From assembly GCF_900115555.1 (NCBI RefSeq), contig NZ_FOWX01000027.1:1-64000 (forward strand): a stretch of 64,000 bases of DNA. Reading direction: 5' to 3'. The stretch is from Pseudomonas borbori. GTDB lineage: Bacteria > Pseudomonadota > Gammaproteobacteria > Pseudomonadales > Pseudomonadaceae. How positions within the stretch are numbered: the stretch's first letter is position 1; each line of letters opens with the position of its first letter. Position numbers and translations under genes: made by a program. The notes under the pieces were generated by a model. That model was given only the letters and a program-made list of their open reading frames with translations, made no database searches and was not told where the DNA came from. Below are positions 9,764 to 18,114 of the stretch, piece after piece.

Positions 9764-11098
9764 ATGTACGTTGAACACTCGACCACCAAGCCGGTCAAGG
9801 CCAAAGTCCTATGCGTGGCAATCGCCGCCAGCCTTGCGGGCTTCATGGCGCCCGCCAGCGCCGACACCGCGTCCGACCTGGAGGCGTTGAAGGCGCAGAT
9901 CGCAGCGCTGCAGAAGAGCATTGCGGCGCTCGAGCAGAAACAGAGCGAAACCGCCAAGGCCGTCGCGCCTGCCAATACCGTGACCGCGGGCACCAGCCCG
10001 GGTTCGTTCAAGCTGCCCGGCTCCAATACCTCGGTCAAGTTCGGCGGTTACGTCAAGGCCGACCTGCTGTTCAGCGACAGCAGCGCAGGCGCAGGCAGCA
10101 CGGCTGACCAGTTGCTCCTGCCGGGTTCGATTGCCCTGGACAACGACACCGAAGACGGTCAGGTAACCCTCCATGCCCGCCAGACCCGTCTGAACTTCGC
10201 CACCAGCACCCCGACCGCCTGGGGCGAACTCAAGACTTTCGTCGAGGCCGACTTCTTCGGCTCGAACGGCAACGAGGTCGTCAGCAACTCCAACGGCCCG
10301 CGCACTCGCCACGCCTTCGGCAGCCTCGGCGGCCTGCTCGCTGGCCAGACCTGGTCCACCTTCATGGACGCGGGCTCCCTGCCCGAGACCCTGGACTTCG
10401 GCGGGCCGGTCGGTGAACTCTTCATCCGCCAGACCCAGGTGCGCTGGACCGAGGGCTTCGACGGCGGCTCCTGGTCGATCGCGGCGGAAAGCCCCGAGTC
10501 CTTCCTGACCACCGCCGATGCACAAGGTGGTGCGAACAGCGTGACCGATGACGACAAGGTGCCCGATCTGGTTGCCCGACTGGATTTCAACACCTCCGCC
10601 GGCCGCTATGCCCTGGCGGCGATGGCGCGCGACATTCGCGTCGATAAGGACACGGGGGCCGACAACCAGTGGGGGGGCGCGCTCGCCGCTTATGGCGTGG
10701 TGCCGACCGTCGGCAAGGACACCTTCCAGTTCTCGCTCACCGCCGGCAACGCGCTCGGCCGCTACATGGGCCAGGCCGTGTTCTCCGACGGCACCGTCGA
10801 TACCTCTGGTGAACTCGAGCTGAACAACCAGTGGGGCGCGATCCTCGCCTACCGCCACTTCTGGAGGGACGACCTGCGCTCCACGCTGGCGCTGTCGACC
10901 GCCCGCGCGAGCAACCAGAGCGATGCGACGACGGCGAACATGAACGAAAGCGCCGACACCGCTCACCTGAACCTGTTGTGGAGCCCGGTCGCCAACACGA
11001 CCTTCGGCTTCGAACTGATTCACGCCCGGCGTGAAACGGAAGATGGCCGCAAAGGCGAGTTGAACCGCTTGCAGACCTCGGCGCAGTACAACTTCTGA
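9764..11098 (+). CDS. DcaP-like outer-membrane porin
   Basis: Start placed at ATG 9764, after AAGAAGAGAG, giving 444 residues with a signal sequence ending near PASAD. Residues about 35-65 (LEALKAQIAALQKSIAALEQ) form a coiled coil, then a beta-barrel begins SVKFGGYVKADLLF and ends in a terminal phenylalanine (SAQYNF). Coiled coil plus barrel is the DcaP architecture. That family forms trimeric outer-membrane channels for dicarboxylates and other anions. Its position behind the ABC importer suggests it supplies the same substrate to the periplasm (inference). A terminator follows at 11158. Confidence 0.85.
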   Translation: MYVEHSTTKPVKAKVLCVAIAASLAGFMAPASADTASDLEALKAQIAALQKSIAALEQKQSETAKAVAPANTVTAGTSPGSFKLPGSNTSVKFGGYVKADLLFSDSSAGAGSTADQLLLPGSIALDNDTEDGQVTLHARQTRLNFATSTPTAWGELKTFVEADFFGSNGNEVVSNSNGPRTRHAFGSLGGLLAGQTWSTFMDAGSLPETLDFGGPVGELFIRQTQVRWTEGFDGGSWSIAAESPESFLTTADAQGGANSVTDDDKVPDLVARLDFNTSAGRYALAAMARDIRVDKDTGADNQWGGALAAYGVVPTVGKDTFQFSLTAGNALGRYMGQAVFSDGTVDTSGELELNNQWGAILAYRHFWRDDLRSTLALSTARASNQSDATTANMNESADTAHLNLLWSPVANTTFGFELIHARRETEDGRKGELNRLQTSAQYNF

Positions 11099-11157
11099 TC
11101 GCCCGTGTCGTCTGACGGGCTACCCGCTTAATCCGATTGCTCTGTGGTGTGAAGTTT

Positions 11158-11183
11158 GCCGGGCCCCGTGGCCCGGCTTTTTT
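11158..11183 (+). terminator. Rho-independent terminator after the porin gene
   Basis: GCCGGGCC (11158-11165) pairs with GGCCCGGC (11170-11177) around a four-base loop and is followed by six T residues. Confidence 0.9.
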
Positions 11184-11276
11184 ATCCTCCGTCCACGCGT
11201 AGCTCCGAGCGCATAGCGCCAGGCCATTGCCATGTCTGGCGGACGGCCGTTCATGTGGGCATGGGCGAGCTGCTGC

Positions 11277-11294
11277 GTTGACGTTAACGTAATG
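11277..11294 (+). promoter_or_regulatory. LiuR-type operator upstream of liuR
   Basis: GTTGACGTTAACGTAATG matches the liuA palindrome at 15 of 18 bases with the core ACGTTAACGT intact. TTGACG at 11278-11283 within it can serve as a -35 element, with TAGCGT 17 bases later as a weak -10. Placement suggests autoregulation. Confidence 0.75.
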
Positions 11295-11385
11295 AGTTGT
11301 TAGCGTTCCCAGGCTAATAGCCATGAACCCATGCCGTGCGAGACCCGCGCGGGGTTGCTTGTGGCAACCAGACCAAGGATCAAGC

Positions 11386-11775
11386 ATGACCGCCAAGACC
11401 TACAGCATTTCCGAGCTGGCGCGCGAGCTGGATGTGACCACCCGCACCATTCGTTTTTATGAAGAGCAGGGCATGCTGTTACCGACCCGTCGCGGTCAGG
11501 AGCGGATCTACACGGCCAAGGACCGGGTCGCGCTAAAGCTGATCCTGCGCGGCAAACGCATTGGTTTCTCCCTGGCCGAATGCAAGACCCTGATCGAGTT
11601 GTACGACCCGCAGGGCGACAACCGTAATCAGCTCGAGATCATGCTGGGCAAGATCGCCGAACGGCGTCTGCAGCTGGAGCAACAGTTGCTCGATATCCAG
11701 CAGATGCAACTGGAGCTGGACACGGCCGAAGAGCGTTGCCGCGCCGCCTTGCTGGAAGTCCCCGAAACCCGTTGA
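11386..11775 (+). CDS. liuR: MerR-family regulator of leucine/isovalerate catabolism
   Basis: A 129-residue MerR-type protein starting at the ATG after AAGGATCAAGC. The winged-helix part begins YSISELARELDVTTRTIRFY, followed by EEQGMLLPTRRGQERIY, then a coiled-coil dimer helix (ERRLQLEQQLLDIQQMQLELD) and a short tail. Dimers of this family bind palindromes in stretched promoter spacers. Length and sequence style fit LiuR, which controls liu genes. Here the gene is about 9.5 kb from liuA, beyond the ABC importer and porin, instead of directly beside the operon. It has its own operator-like site upstream. Confidence 0.85.
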   Translation: MTAKTYSISELARELDVTTRTIRFYEEQGMLLPTRRGQERIYTAKDRVALKLILRGKRIGFSLAECKTLIELYDPQGDNRNQLEIMLGKIAERRLQLEQQLLDIQQMQLELDTAEERCRAALLEVPETR

Positions 11776-11793
11776 AGCCCTGGCCGCCGTCGC

Positions 11794-12396
11794 TCAATCC
11801 GGGAGCGCGCGCAAGGCGCTCTGCAGGGTGCTCAACACCATGTCGCGTAACAAGTCGAGGCGTGCCGGGGCGCTAAGCTGCGGCGTCTCGACCCAGGCTG
11901 GCAACTGGTTGAGCAGGGTAACGATGCCACTCAAGGCCGCGCGCTGGCTGTTGCCGACCGGCTGGCCGGTGAAGCACTCGACGCATGCCACCAGCTGCTG
12001 TTCATAGCGAGCGCGAAGTTCGCGGATTTGCGCCTGTTGCTCGCTGGTCAGGCAGTGGCTGTCGTACTCGGCAAGACGGAAATGCGCGGCCATGCTCGCG
12101 TGCAGGCGCAGGTGCGCATCGAGCAGCCCGTGCAGGCGCTCGGCTGGCGTCACAGCCTGCCGACAGACTTGGCGGGCACCATGCAACAATTCGTCGTAGA
12201 GCTCTTCGATCAACTCGAACAGCAGCGCTTCCTTGCTCTCTATGTGGTTGTAGATCGACCCGGGCCTGATGCCCAGGTAGTCGGCCAGCTCACGCATGCT
12301 GACCCGGCTGAAACCGCGCTCGGCGAACAGGCGCAGGGCCTGGTTGCGGGTGGACTGATAGCGTGATGGGTCGGAGCAGGGCAGGGTGGCGGGCAT
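11794..12396 (-). CDS. TetR-family transcriptional regulator
   Basis: Start taken at ATG 12396 (MPATLPCSDPSRYQSTRNQA), about 200 residues; a longer frame upstream is low-quality sequence. The N-terminal helix-turn-helix is clear: ALRLFAERGFSRVSMRELADYLGIRPGSIYNHIESKEALL. The rest is the helical ligand-binding domain. It is the last gene on the same strand as the valine-degradation operon, 107 bases behind the acyl-CoA dehydrogenase gene, and convergent with liuR. A role as repressor sensing an acyl-CoA from this pathway is plausible; LysR at 20109 is a competing candidate regulator. Confidence 0.8.
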   Translation of the reverse strand: MPATLPCSDPSRYQSTRNQALRLFAERGFSRVSMRELADYLGIRPGSIYNHIESKEALLFELIEELYDELLHGARQVCRQAVTPAERLHGLLDAHLRLHASMAAHFRLAEYDSHCLTSEQQAQIRELRARYEQQLVACVECFTGQPVGNSQRAALSGIVTLLNQLPAWVETPQLSAPARLDLLRDMVLSTLQSALRALPD

Positions 12397-12502
12397 GGCG
12401 GTGTTCGGCACGTGGTGGGCGAGCGCCGAGCATGGCGCCCCGGGCGATGAAAACCCAGGTCGCCAGCGCTCGGTTAACCTGAGCGATTTGGCCAATGGCC
12501 GT

Positions 12503-13654
12503 CTACAGCGGGTAGTGCGCCAGCTCGCGGGCGATCAGCAGGCGCTGGATTTCGCTGGAGCCTTCGTAGATCTGGGTGATGCGCGCGTCACGGTAATAGC
12601 GCTCTACCGGGTAGTCCTCCAGGTAGCCGTAGCCGCCGTGGATCTGCACGGCCTTGGAGCACACGCGCTCGGCCATCTCCGAGGCGAACAGCTTGGCCTG
12701 CGAGGCCTCCGACAGACAGGGATGTCCGGCGCTCTTCAGGCGCGCGGCGTGCAGGATCAGCAGGCGCGCGGCATTCAGCTGGGTGTGCATGTCGGCGAGC
12801 AGGTTGGCGATGCTCTGGTGCTCGCCAATCGGTTTGCCGAACTGCACGCGCTCGCGGGAATAACCCAGGGCGGCGTCGAAGGCCGCGCGGGCGATGCCCA
12901 GGGCCTGGGCGGCGATGCCGATGCGCCCGCCTTCCAGGTTGGACAGGGCGATGGCCAGCCCCTTGCCACGCTCGCCGAGCAGGTTCTCGGCGGGGATGCG
13001 GCAATCGCTGAGGGTCACCGCGCAGGTATCGGAGGCGCGGATGCCCATCTTGTGTTCGCTGCGGTCGACGGTGAAACCCGGGGTGTCGGTCGGCACCAGG
13101 AAGGCCGACAGGCCCTTCTTGCCCAGCTGCGGATCGGTGACGGCGAAGACGATGGCCAGCTTGGCGCGTTTGCCGTTGCTGACGAACTGCTTGGCGCCAT
13201 TCAGCACCCATTGGCCATCGCGCAGTTCGGCACGGGTGCGCAGGTTGTTGGCTTCGGAGCCAGCCTGTGGCTCGGTCAGGCAGAAGCAGCCAAGCGCCTG
13301 GCCGCTGGCCAGATCCGCCAGCCAGAAATCCTTCTGCGCCTGGCTGCCGAAGTTCAGGATCGGACCGCAACCCACTGAGTTATGAATACTCATCAGCGCA
13401 CCGACGGCGCCGTCGCCGGCGGAGATTTCTTCCACGGCCAGGGCATAGGCGACGTAATCGATGTAGCTGCCGCCCCATTCTTCGGGCACCACCATGCCGA
13501 GCAGCCCCAGCTCGCCCATCTGCGCCACCAGGGCGTCATCGATCCAGCCGTCCTTCTCCATGGCCTGGGCCTTGGGCGCGATCTCGCGACGGGCGAAGTC
13601 GCGAGCCAGGTCGCGGATCATGCGTTGCTCTTCACTCAGTTGGAGGTCGTGCAT
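12503..13654 (-). CDS. Acyl-CoA dehydrogenase, probable isobutyryl-CoA dehydrogenase
   Basis: A 383-residue flavoenzyme. It shows the FAD/substrate signature CFCLTEPQAGSEANNLRTRA, the VLNGAKQFVSNG loop, the GGRIGIAAQALGIARAAFD helix and the C-terminal QIYEGSSEIQRLLIAREL with the catalytic glutamate in the common YEG position. In the valine pathway it converts isobutyryl-CoA to methacrylyl-CoA. The assignment comes from its neighbours (hydratase, HIBYL-CoA hydrolase, mmsB, mmsA) forming a complete route. Short/branched-chain substrates other than isobutyryl-CoA cannot be excluded. Confidence 0.87.
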   Translation of the reverse strand: MHDLQLSEEQRMIRDLARDFARREIAPKAQAMEKDGWIDDALVAQMGELGLLGMVVPEEWGGSYIDYVAYALAVEEISAGDGAVGALMSIHNSVGCGPILNFGSQAQKDFWLADLASGQALGCFCLTEPQAGSEANNLRTRAELRDGQWVLNGAKQFVSNGKRAKLAIVFAVTDPQLGKKGLSAFLVPTDTPGFTVDRSEHKMGIRASDTCAVTLSDCRIPAENLLGERGKGLAIALSNLEGGRIGIAAQALGIARAAFDAALGYSRERVQFGKPIGEHQSIANLLADMHTQLNAARLLILHAARLKSAGHPCLSEASQAKLFASEMAERVCSKAVQIHGGYGYLEDYPVERYYRDARITQIYEGSSEIQRLLIARELAHYPL

Positions 13655-13680
13655 CGGGCATCTCTCTTGTGCTGTTGGGC

Positions 13681-14772
13681 TCAGGCGCTGAGGGTGCGCC
13701 GGGATTTAGCGGCAGGCTTGAAGCCGGCGAAGAAGGCCTGCACCCGCGCCGGGTCGAGTTCCGCCAGGGTCGCCGGGTTCCAGCGTGGCTTCTTGTCCTT
13801 GTCGATGATCAGCGCGCGCACGCCTTCCATCAGGTCGCCCTTGGCGAACCACTGGTAGTCCAGGTGCAGTTCCTGGGCGAAGCAGTCGGCCAGCGGCAGG
13901 TTGCGGCCGCGGCGCAGCAGTTTCAGGGTCACGGCCATGGCCAGCGGCGAGCGGCTGTCGAGCACCTTGACGGTTTCCTCGGCCCAGTCCTGAAACTGCG
14001 GACGGCTTTCTGCCAGCAGCGCCGCGCGTATCGACGCCAGGTCGGGCAGGGCGAAATGCGCGTCGATGGCCGGACGCATCGCCTTCAGCTCCGAGCCCGG
14101 TAGTGTGCTCACCGCGAGGGTGGCGAGCAGGGTGCGCAAGGCTTCCCGGGGATGGCTGGTCCAGCTCATGCGGTCGAGGCAGCGATCCAGTTCGGCGATC
14201 TGCTCGCTCGGCAGGCACCAATCCGCGAGCTGCGCATAGAGCGCATCGGCAGCGCGTACCTGCAGGCCGCTGACGCCCAGGTAGATGCCCAGCTCGCCCG
14301 GCAGACGCGGCAGAAAATAGCTGCCGGCGACATCCGGGTAGAAGCCGATGGCCACTTCCGGCATGCCCATGCGCGTGCGTTCGGTGATCACCCGTAGCGT
14401 GGCACCCTGCGCCAGGCCCATGCCGCCGCCGAGGACGAAACCGTCCATCAGCGCCATGATCGGTTTCGGATAGGTGTGGATGTATTCGTCGAGGGCATAT
14501 TCCTCTTCGAGGAATATCTCGTGCTGGTTGCTGCCCGACTGGTGGCTGTCGTAGAGCATGCGGATGTCGCCACCGGCGCAGAAGGCTTTCTCGCCGCTGG
14601 CGCGCAACACCACGGCGAGGATCTGCGGATCCTGTTCCCAGGCATGCAACTGCTGCAGGAGCAGGCGCACCATGGGCAGGGTCAGGGCATTCAGGCCAGC
14701 CGGACGATTCAGGGTCAGGTGGCCGATGCGGTTGCGCACGGCCGCCAGAACGGGCGCTTCGACATCGCTCAT
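13681..14772 (-). CDS. 3-Hydroxyisobutyryl-CoA hydrolase (crotonase superfamily)
   Basis: A 363-residue protein, longer than simple enoyl-CoA hydratases and matching the hydrolase subgroup. Visible: LTLNRPAGLNALTLPMV, KAFCAGGDIRMLYD, ALMDGFVLGGGMGLAQG and MPEVAIGFYPDVAGSYFLPRL, where the glutamate and aspartate mark hydrolases. The C-terminal extension contains KDKKPRWNP. It cleaves 3-hydroxyisobutyryl-CoA to free 3-hydroxyisobutyrate, protecting the cell from methacrylyl-CoA. It starts two bases after the mmsB stop, indicating coupled translation. Confidence 0.92.
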   Translation of the reverse strand: MSDVEAPVLAAVRNRIGHLTLNRPAGLNALTLPMVRLLLQQLHAWEQDPQILAVVLRASGEKAFCAGGDIRMLYDSHQSGSNQHEIFLEEEYALDEYIHTYPKPIMALMDGFVLGGGMGLAQGATLRVITERTRMGMPEVAIGFYPDVAGSYFLPRLPGELGIYLGVSGLQVRAADALYAQLADWCLPSEQIAELDRCLDRMSWTSHPREALRTLLATLAVSTLPGSELKAMRPAIDAHFALPDLASIRAALLAESRPQFQDWAEETVKVLDSRSPLAMAVTLKLLRRGRNLPLADCFAQELHLDYQWFAKGDLMEGVRALIIDKDKKPRWNPATLAELDPARVQAFFAGFKPAAKSRRTLSA

Positions 14773-14774
14773 GC

Positions 14775-15665
14775 TCAGGCGTCCTTGCGGTACAGGTTGA
14801 TGATCGCGGAGAAGTCCAGGCCGCCATTGCCCTGGGCACTGAAGCTCTGGTAGAGCTGCTGGGCGAGAGCGCCGAGGATCACCGGCTGACCGACCTGCTT
14901 GGCCGCTTCGCTGGCCAGGCCGAGGTCCTTGAGCATCAGGTCGGTACCGAATCCACCGCTGTAGCCCCGCGACGCCGGTGCGGTTTCCAGCACGCCAGGG
15001 AAGGGGTTGTAAGTGTCCGAACTCCAGCAGCGGCCGCTCGAGGTATTGATGATGCCGGCCAGTACGCCGGCATCCATCCCCAGGGACACGCCGAGGGCCA
15101 TGGCTTCGGATACCCCGATCATGGAGATGCCGAGCAGCATGTTGTTGGCGACCTTGGCCACCTGGCCGTTGCCGCTGTCGCCGCAGTGCACGATGTTCTT
15201 GCCCATGGCGGCGAGAACCGGCTGGGCGCGGTCGAAGTCGGCGAGCGAGCCACCGACCATGAAGGTCAGGGTGCCGGCAGTCGCGCCGCCGGTGCCGCCG
15301 GAAACCGGGGCGTCGAGCATGGGGTTGCCGTGTTCGGCGGCGGCCTTGGCCACTTCGCGGGCGCTGAGCGGGTCGATGGTCGAGCAGTCGATCAGCAGGA
15401 CGCCGGGCTGGACATGGGCCAGCAGGCCGTTGTCGCCCAGGTACACGGACTTCACGTGCGTGGCGGCGGGCAGCATGCTGATGATCAGCTCGGCGTTGCC
15501 CTGGGCGATGGCGGCCGGCGATGCGGCGGCGCTGGCGCCGGCCTCGACCAGGCGCGCCAGGGAGGTCGGCGACAGGTCGAACACGGTCAGGCTGTGGCCG
15601 GCCTTGAGCAGGTTGAGGGCCATCGGACCGCCCATGTTGCCGAGACCAAGAAAACCTATGTGCAT
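14775..15665 (-). CDS. mmsB: 3-Hydroxyisobutyrate dehydrogenase
   Basis: A 296-residue NAD-dependent beta-hydroxyacid dehydrogenase. The N-terminal Rossmann motif is IGFLGLGNMGGPMALNL, substrate binding is DAPVSGGTGGATAGTL, and the catalytic lysine lies in GNGQVAKVANNMLLG. It oxidises 3-hydroxyisobutyrate to methylmalonate semialdehyde, the substrate of mmsA encoded upstream in the same operon. Length and motifs are standard. Confidence 0.95.
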   Translation of the reverse strand: MHIGFLGLGNMGGPMALNLLKAGHSLTVFDLSPTSLARLVEAGASAAASPAAIAQGNAELIISMLPAATHVKSVYLGDNGLLAHVQPGVLLIDCSTIDPLSAREVAKAAAEHGNPMLDAPVSGGTGGATAGTLTFMVGGSLADFDRAQPVLAAMGKNIVHCGDSGNGQVAKVANNMLLGISMIGVSEAMALGVSLGMDAGVLAGIINTSSGRCWSSDTYNPFPGVLETAPASRGYSGGFGTDLMLKDLGLASEAAKQVGQPVILGALAQQLYQSFSAQGNGGLDFSAIINLYRKDA

Positions 15666-15692
15666 GGTGAATACCTCTGTGATTTTTGGGGC

Positions 15693-16466
15693 TCAGCGGT
15701 GCTGAAACTGCGGTTGGCGTTTTTCCACGAAGGCGCGCATGCCTTCCTTCTGGTCGTGACTGGCGAACAGCGAATGGAACACCCGGCGTTCGAAACGCAC
15801 CCCCTCACTGAGGCCGAGTTCGAAGGCGCGGTTGACGCATTCCTTGACCAGCAGGCTGGCGGGCAGCGATTTGGCGGCGATACCCTCGGCCACCTTCAGG
15901 GTCTGCTGCAGCAGCTCGGCGGCAGGGAACACCCGGGCCACCAGGCCGGCGCGCTCGGCTTCTTCGGCAGCCAGCTGGCGGCCGGTCAGGCACAGCTCCA
16001 TGGCCTTGGCCTTGCCCAGGGCGTGGGTCAGGCGTTGGGTGCCGCCGATGCCGGGGGTCACCCCCAGGGCCAGTTCCGGCAGGCCGAACTTGGCGTTGTC
16101 GGCGGCGTAGATAAAGTCGCACATCAGTGCCAGCTCGCAGCCGCCGCCCAGGGCATAGCCGGCCACCGCGGCGATCAGCGGCTTGCGCCGGTTGCCGATG
16201 CGATCCGCCGCGGCGAAGAAGTCGTCCAGATAGATCTGCGGGTAGCCCAGCTCGAGCATTTCCTTGATGTCGGCACCGGCGGCGAAGGCCTTGGCCGAAC
16301 CGGTGATGACGATGCAGCCGATGCCCGCATCGGCCTCCAGGCGGTCGAGGGCCAGGTTGAGCTCGTCGATCAGCTGGCTGTTCAGCGCATTGAGCGCCTG
16401 CGGGCGGTTGAGGGTGATCAGACCGACCCGTTCGCGCACCTCGACCAGCAGGGTTTGATAATCCAT
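15693..16466 (-). CDS. Enoyl-CoA hydratase
   Basis: Start set at ATG 16466 with GGGAGGC upstream, giving 257 residues (MDYQTLLVEVRERVG). Crotonase motifs: FAAGADIKEM near 61-70 and ALGGGCELALMCD with E111; E131 in FGLPELALGVTPG. The 20-residue spacing of these two glutamates matches the two catalytic acids of true hydratases. In this operon it would hydrate methacrylyl-CoA to 3-hydroxyisobutyryl-CoA. No hydratase is seen in the isoleucine-type cluster downstream, so this one may also serve tiglyl-CoA (inference). Confidence 0.92.
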   Translation of the reverse strand: MDYQTLLVEVRERVGLITLNRPQALNALNSQLIDELNLALDRLEADAGIGCIVITGSAKAFAAGADIKEMLELGYPQIYLDDFFAAADRIGNRRKPLIAAVAGYALGGGCELALMCDFIYAADNAKFGLPELALGVTPGIGGTQRLTHALGKAKAMELCLTGRQLAAEEAERAGLVARVFPAAELLQQTLKVAEGIAAKSLPASLLVKECVNRAFELGLSEGVRFERRVFHSLFASHDQKEGMRAFVEKRQPQFQHR

Positions 16467-16509
16467 GGCGATGCCTCCCAGGGGCCGGCGCAAGGCCGGC
16501 CCGTCAGTC

Positions 16510-18021
16510 TTACTTGAGGGTGATGGTGGTGTTGACCGGACCACCGGCTTCGTCTTCGTCGAACCAGCGCTGGGTGACGGTCTTGGTCTGGGTGTAGAAC
16601 TGCACCACCTGCTTGCCGTACGGGCCCAGATCGCCGAGCTTGGAGGCGCGCGAACCGGTGAAGGAGAACAGCGGCACCGGCACCGGGATCGGCACGTTGA
16701 TGCCCACCTGGCCGACGTCGATGTCTTCCTGGAAGCGCCGTGCGGCGGCACCGGAGCGGGTAAACAGGGCGGTGCCGTTGCCGTTGGGGTTGGCGTTGAT
16801 CAGGGCGATGGCCTCGTCCAGGGTCTTGGCCGGCATCACGCACAGCACCGGGCCGAAGATCTCTTCGCGGTAGATGCTCATGGTGGGGGTGACGCCGGCG
16901 AAGATGGTCGGGCCGACGAAGTTGCCGTCCTGGTAGCCCGGAACCTGCGGGTTGCGCCCATCCAGCAGCAGCTCGGCCCCTTCCTCGACTCCGCGGGCGA
17001 TCAGGCCGCTGACGCGGTCCAGGGCGGCGCAGGAAACCACCGGACCGATATCGGTGCCCGGTTCGGCACCGGCATTGATCTTCAAGGTCCTGGTCTTCTC
17101 GATCAGTTCGGGCAGCCACTGTTGTGCCTCGCCGACCAGGATCACCACCGAGAGCGCCATGCAGCGCTGGCCGGCGGCACCGAAGGCGGCGCCGAGCAGG
17201 TTGTTGAGGGTCTGCTGGCGGTTGGCGTCGGGCAGCACGATGGCGTGGTTCTTAGCTCCCATCATGCACTGCGCACGCTTGCCGTTGGCGGTGGCGCGGT
17301 TGTAGACGTGGGTGCCGACCTTGGTCGAGCCGACGAAGGACACCGCCTTGATATCCGGGTGATCGCAGAGCAGGTTGACCGCCTCGGCGCCGCCGTGAAT
17401 GACGTTGAGCACGCCCTTGGGCACGCCGGCCTGCATGGCCAGTTCGGCCAGGCGCATGGTCACCAGCGGGTCCTGTTCGGACGGCTTGAGGACGAAGGTG
17501 TTGCCGGTGGCGATGGCCATCGGGAACATCCACAGCGGAATCATCGCCGGGAAGTTGAACGGGGTGATACCGGCGCACACGCCCAGCGGCTGATGCAGGG
17601 TGTAGGTGTCGACGCCGCCGGCGACGTTGTTGGCCAGCTCGCCCATCTGCAGGTTGCCGATATTGGCGGCGTGCTCGACCACCTCCAGGCCGCGGAAGAT
17701 GTCGCCCTCGGCGTCCGGCAGGGTCTTGCCCTGTTCGGCGGTGAGCAGCGCGGCCAGCTCTTTCATGTTCTCGCGGATCAGTTGCTGGTACTTGAGGAAG
17801 ATCCGTGCGCGGGCGCCGATCGGCGTCTTGCGCCAGGTCTTGAAGGCTTCGGCGGCGCTGGCCACCGCGGCGTTCATTTCCTCGGCAGTGGCGAAGGGCA
17901 CGCGGGCCAGCACTTGCTGGGTGGCCGGGTTGACCACGTCGCGCCATTGAGTGGTTTTGGATTCGACGAGTTCGCCATCGATCAGCAGTTTCACGTTGGG
18001 AACGGAGGAGTGAGCGGTCAT
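16510..18021 (-). CDS. mmsA: Methylmalonate-semialdehyde dehydrogenase (CoA-acylating)
   Basis: Start at ATG 18021 (MTAHSSVPNVKLLIDGE) with AGGA upstream; 503 residues, normal for the family. Aldehyde dehydrogenase features: ITPFNFPAMIPLWMFPMA with N156, cofactor loop SFVGSTKVG, and catalytic C287 in GAAGQRCMALSV. The usual general-base glutamate region reads QCMMGAKNHAIV instead, characteristic of the CoA-acylating MMSDH subgroup. It converts methylmalonate semialdehyde, NAD and CoA to propionyl-CoA and carbon dioxide, the last valine-specific step. Confidence 0.95.
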   Translation of the reverse strand: MTAHSSVPNVKLLIDGELVESKTTQWRDVVNPATQQVLARVPFATAEEMNAAVASAAEAFKTWRKTPIGARARIFLKYQQLIRENMKELAALLTAEQGKTLPDAEGDIFRGLEVVEHAANIGNLQMGELANNVAGGVDTYTLHQPLGVCAGITPFNFPAMIPLWMFPMAIATGNTFVLKPSEQDPLVTMRLAELAMQAGVPKGVLNVIHGGAEAVNLLCDHPDIKAVSFVGSTKVGTHVYNRATANGKRAQCMMGAKNHAIVLPDANRQQTLNNLLGAAFGAAGQRCMALSVVILVGEAQQWLPELIEKTRTLKINAGAEPGTDIGPVVSCAALDRVSGLIARGVEEGAELLLDGRNPQVPGYQDGNFVGPTIFAGVTPTMSIYREEIFGPVLCVMPAKTLDEAIALINANPNGNGTALFTRSGAAARRFQEDIDVGQVGINVPIPVPVPLFSFTGSRASKLGDLGPYGKQVVQFYTQTKTVTQRWFDEDEAGGPVNTTITLK

Positions 18022-18114
18022 CTGGGGTTCCTGCCTGGTTTTAGTGAGTCGAACGGGGCCCCGCGGCAGCATGGCCGCGTGGGATTTGTCGGGGGAGAGC
18101 GCGGCGGCTGCGGG

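Noticed and set aside
12386..13378. A plus-strand frame spanning the tetR start and the acyl-CoA dehydrogenase gene
   Set aside because: Composition is that of reverse-complement coding DNA, and both minus-strand genes have clear family motifs.
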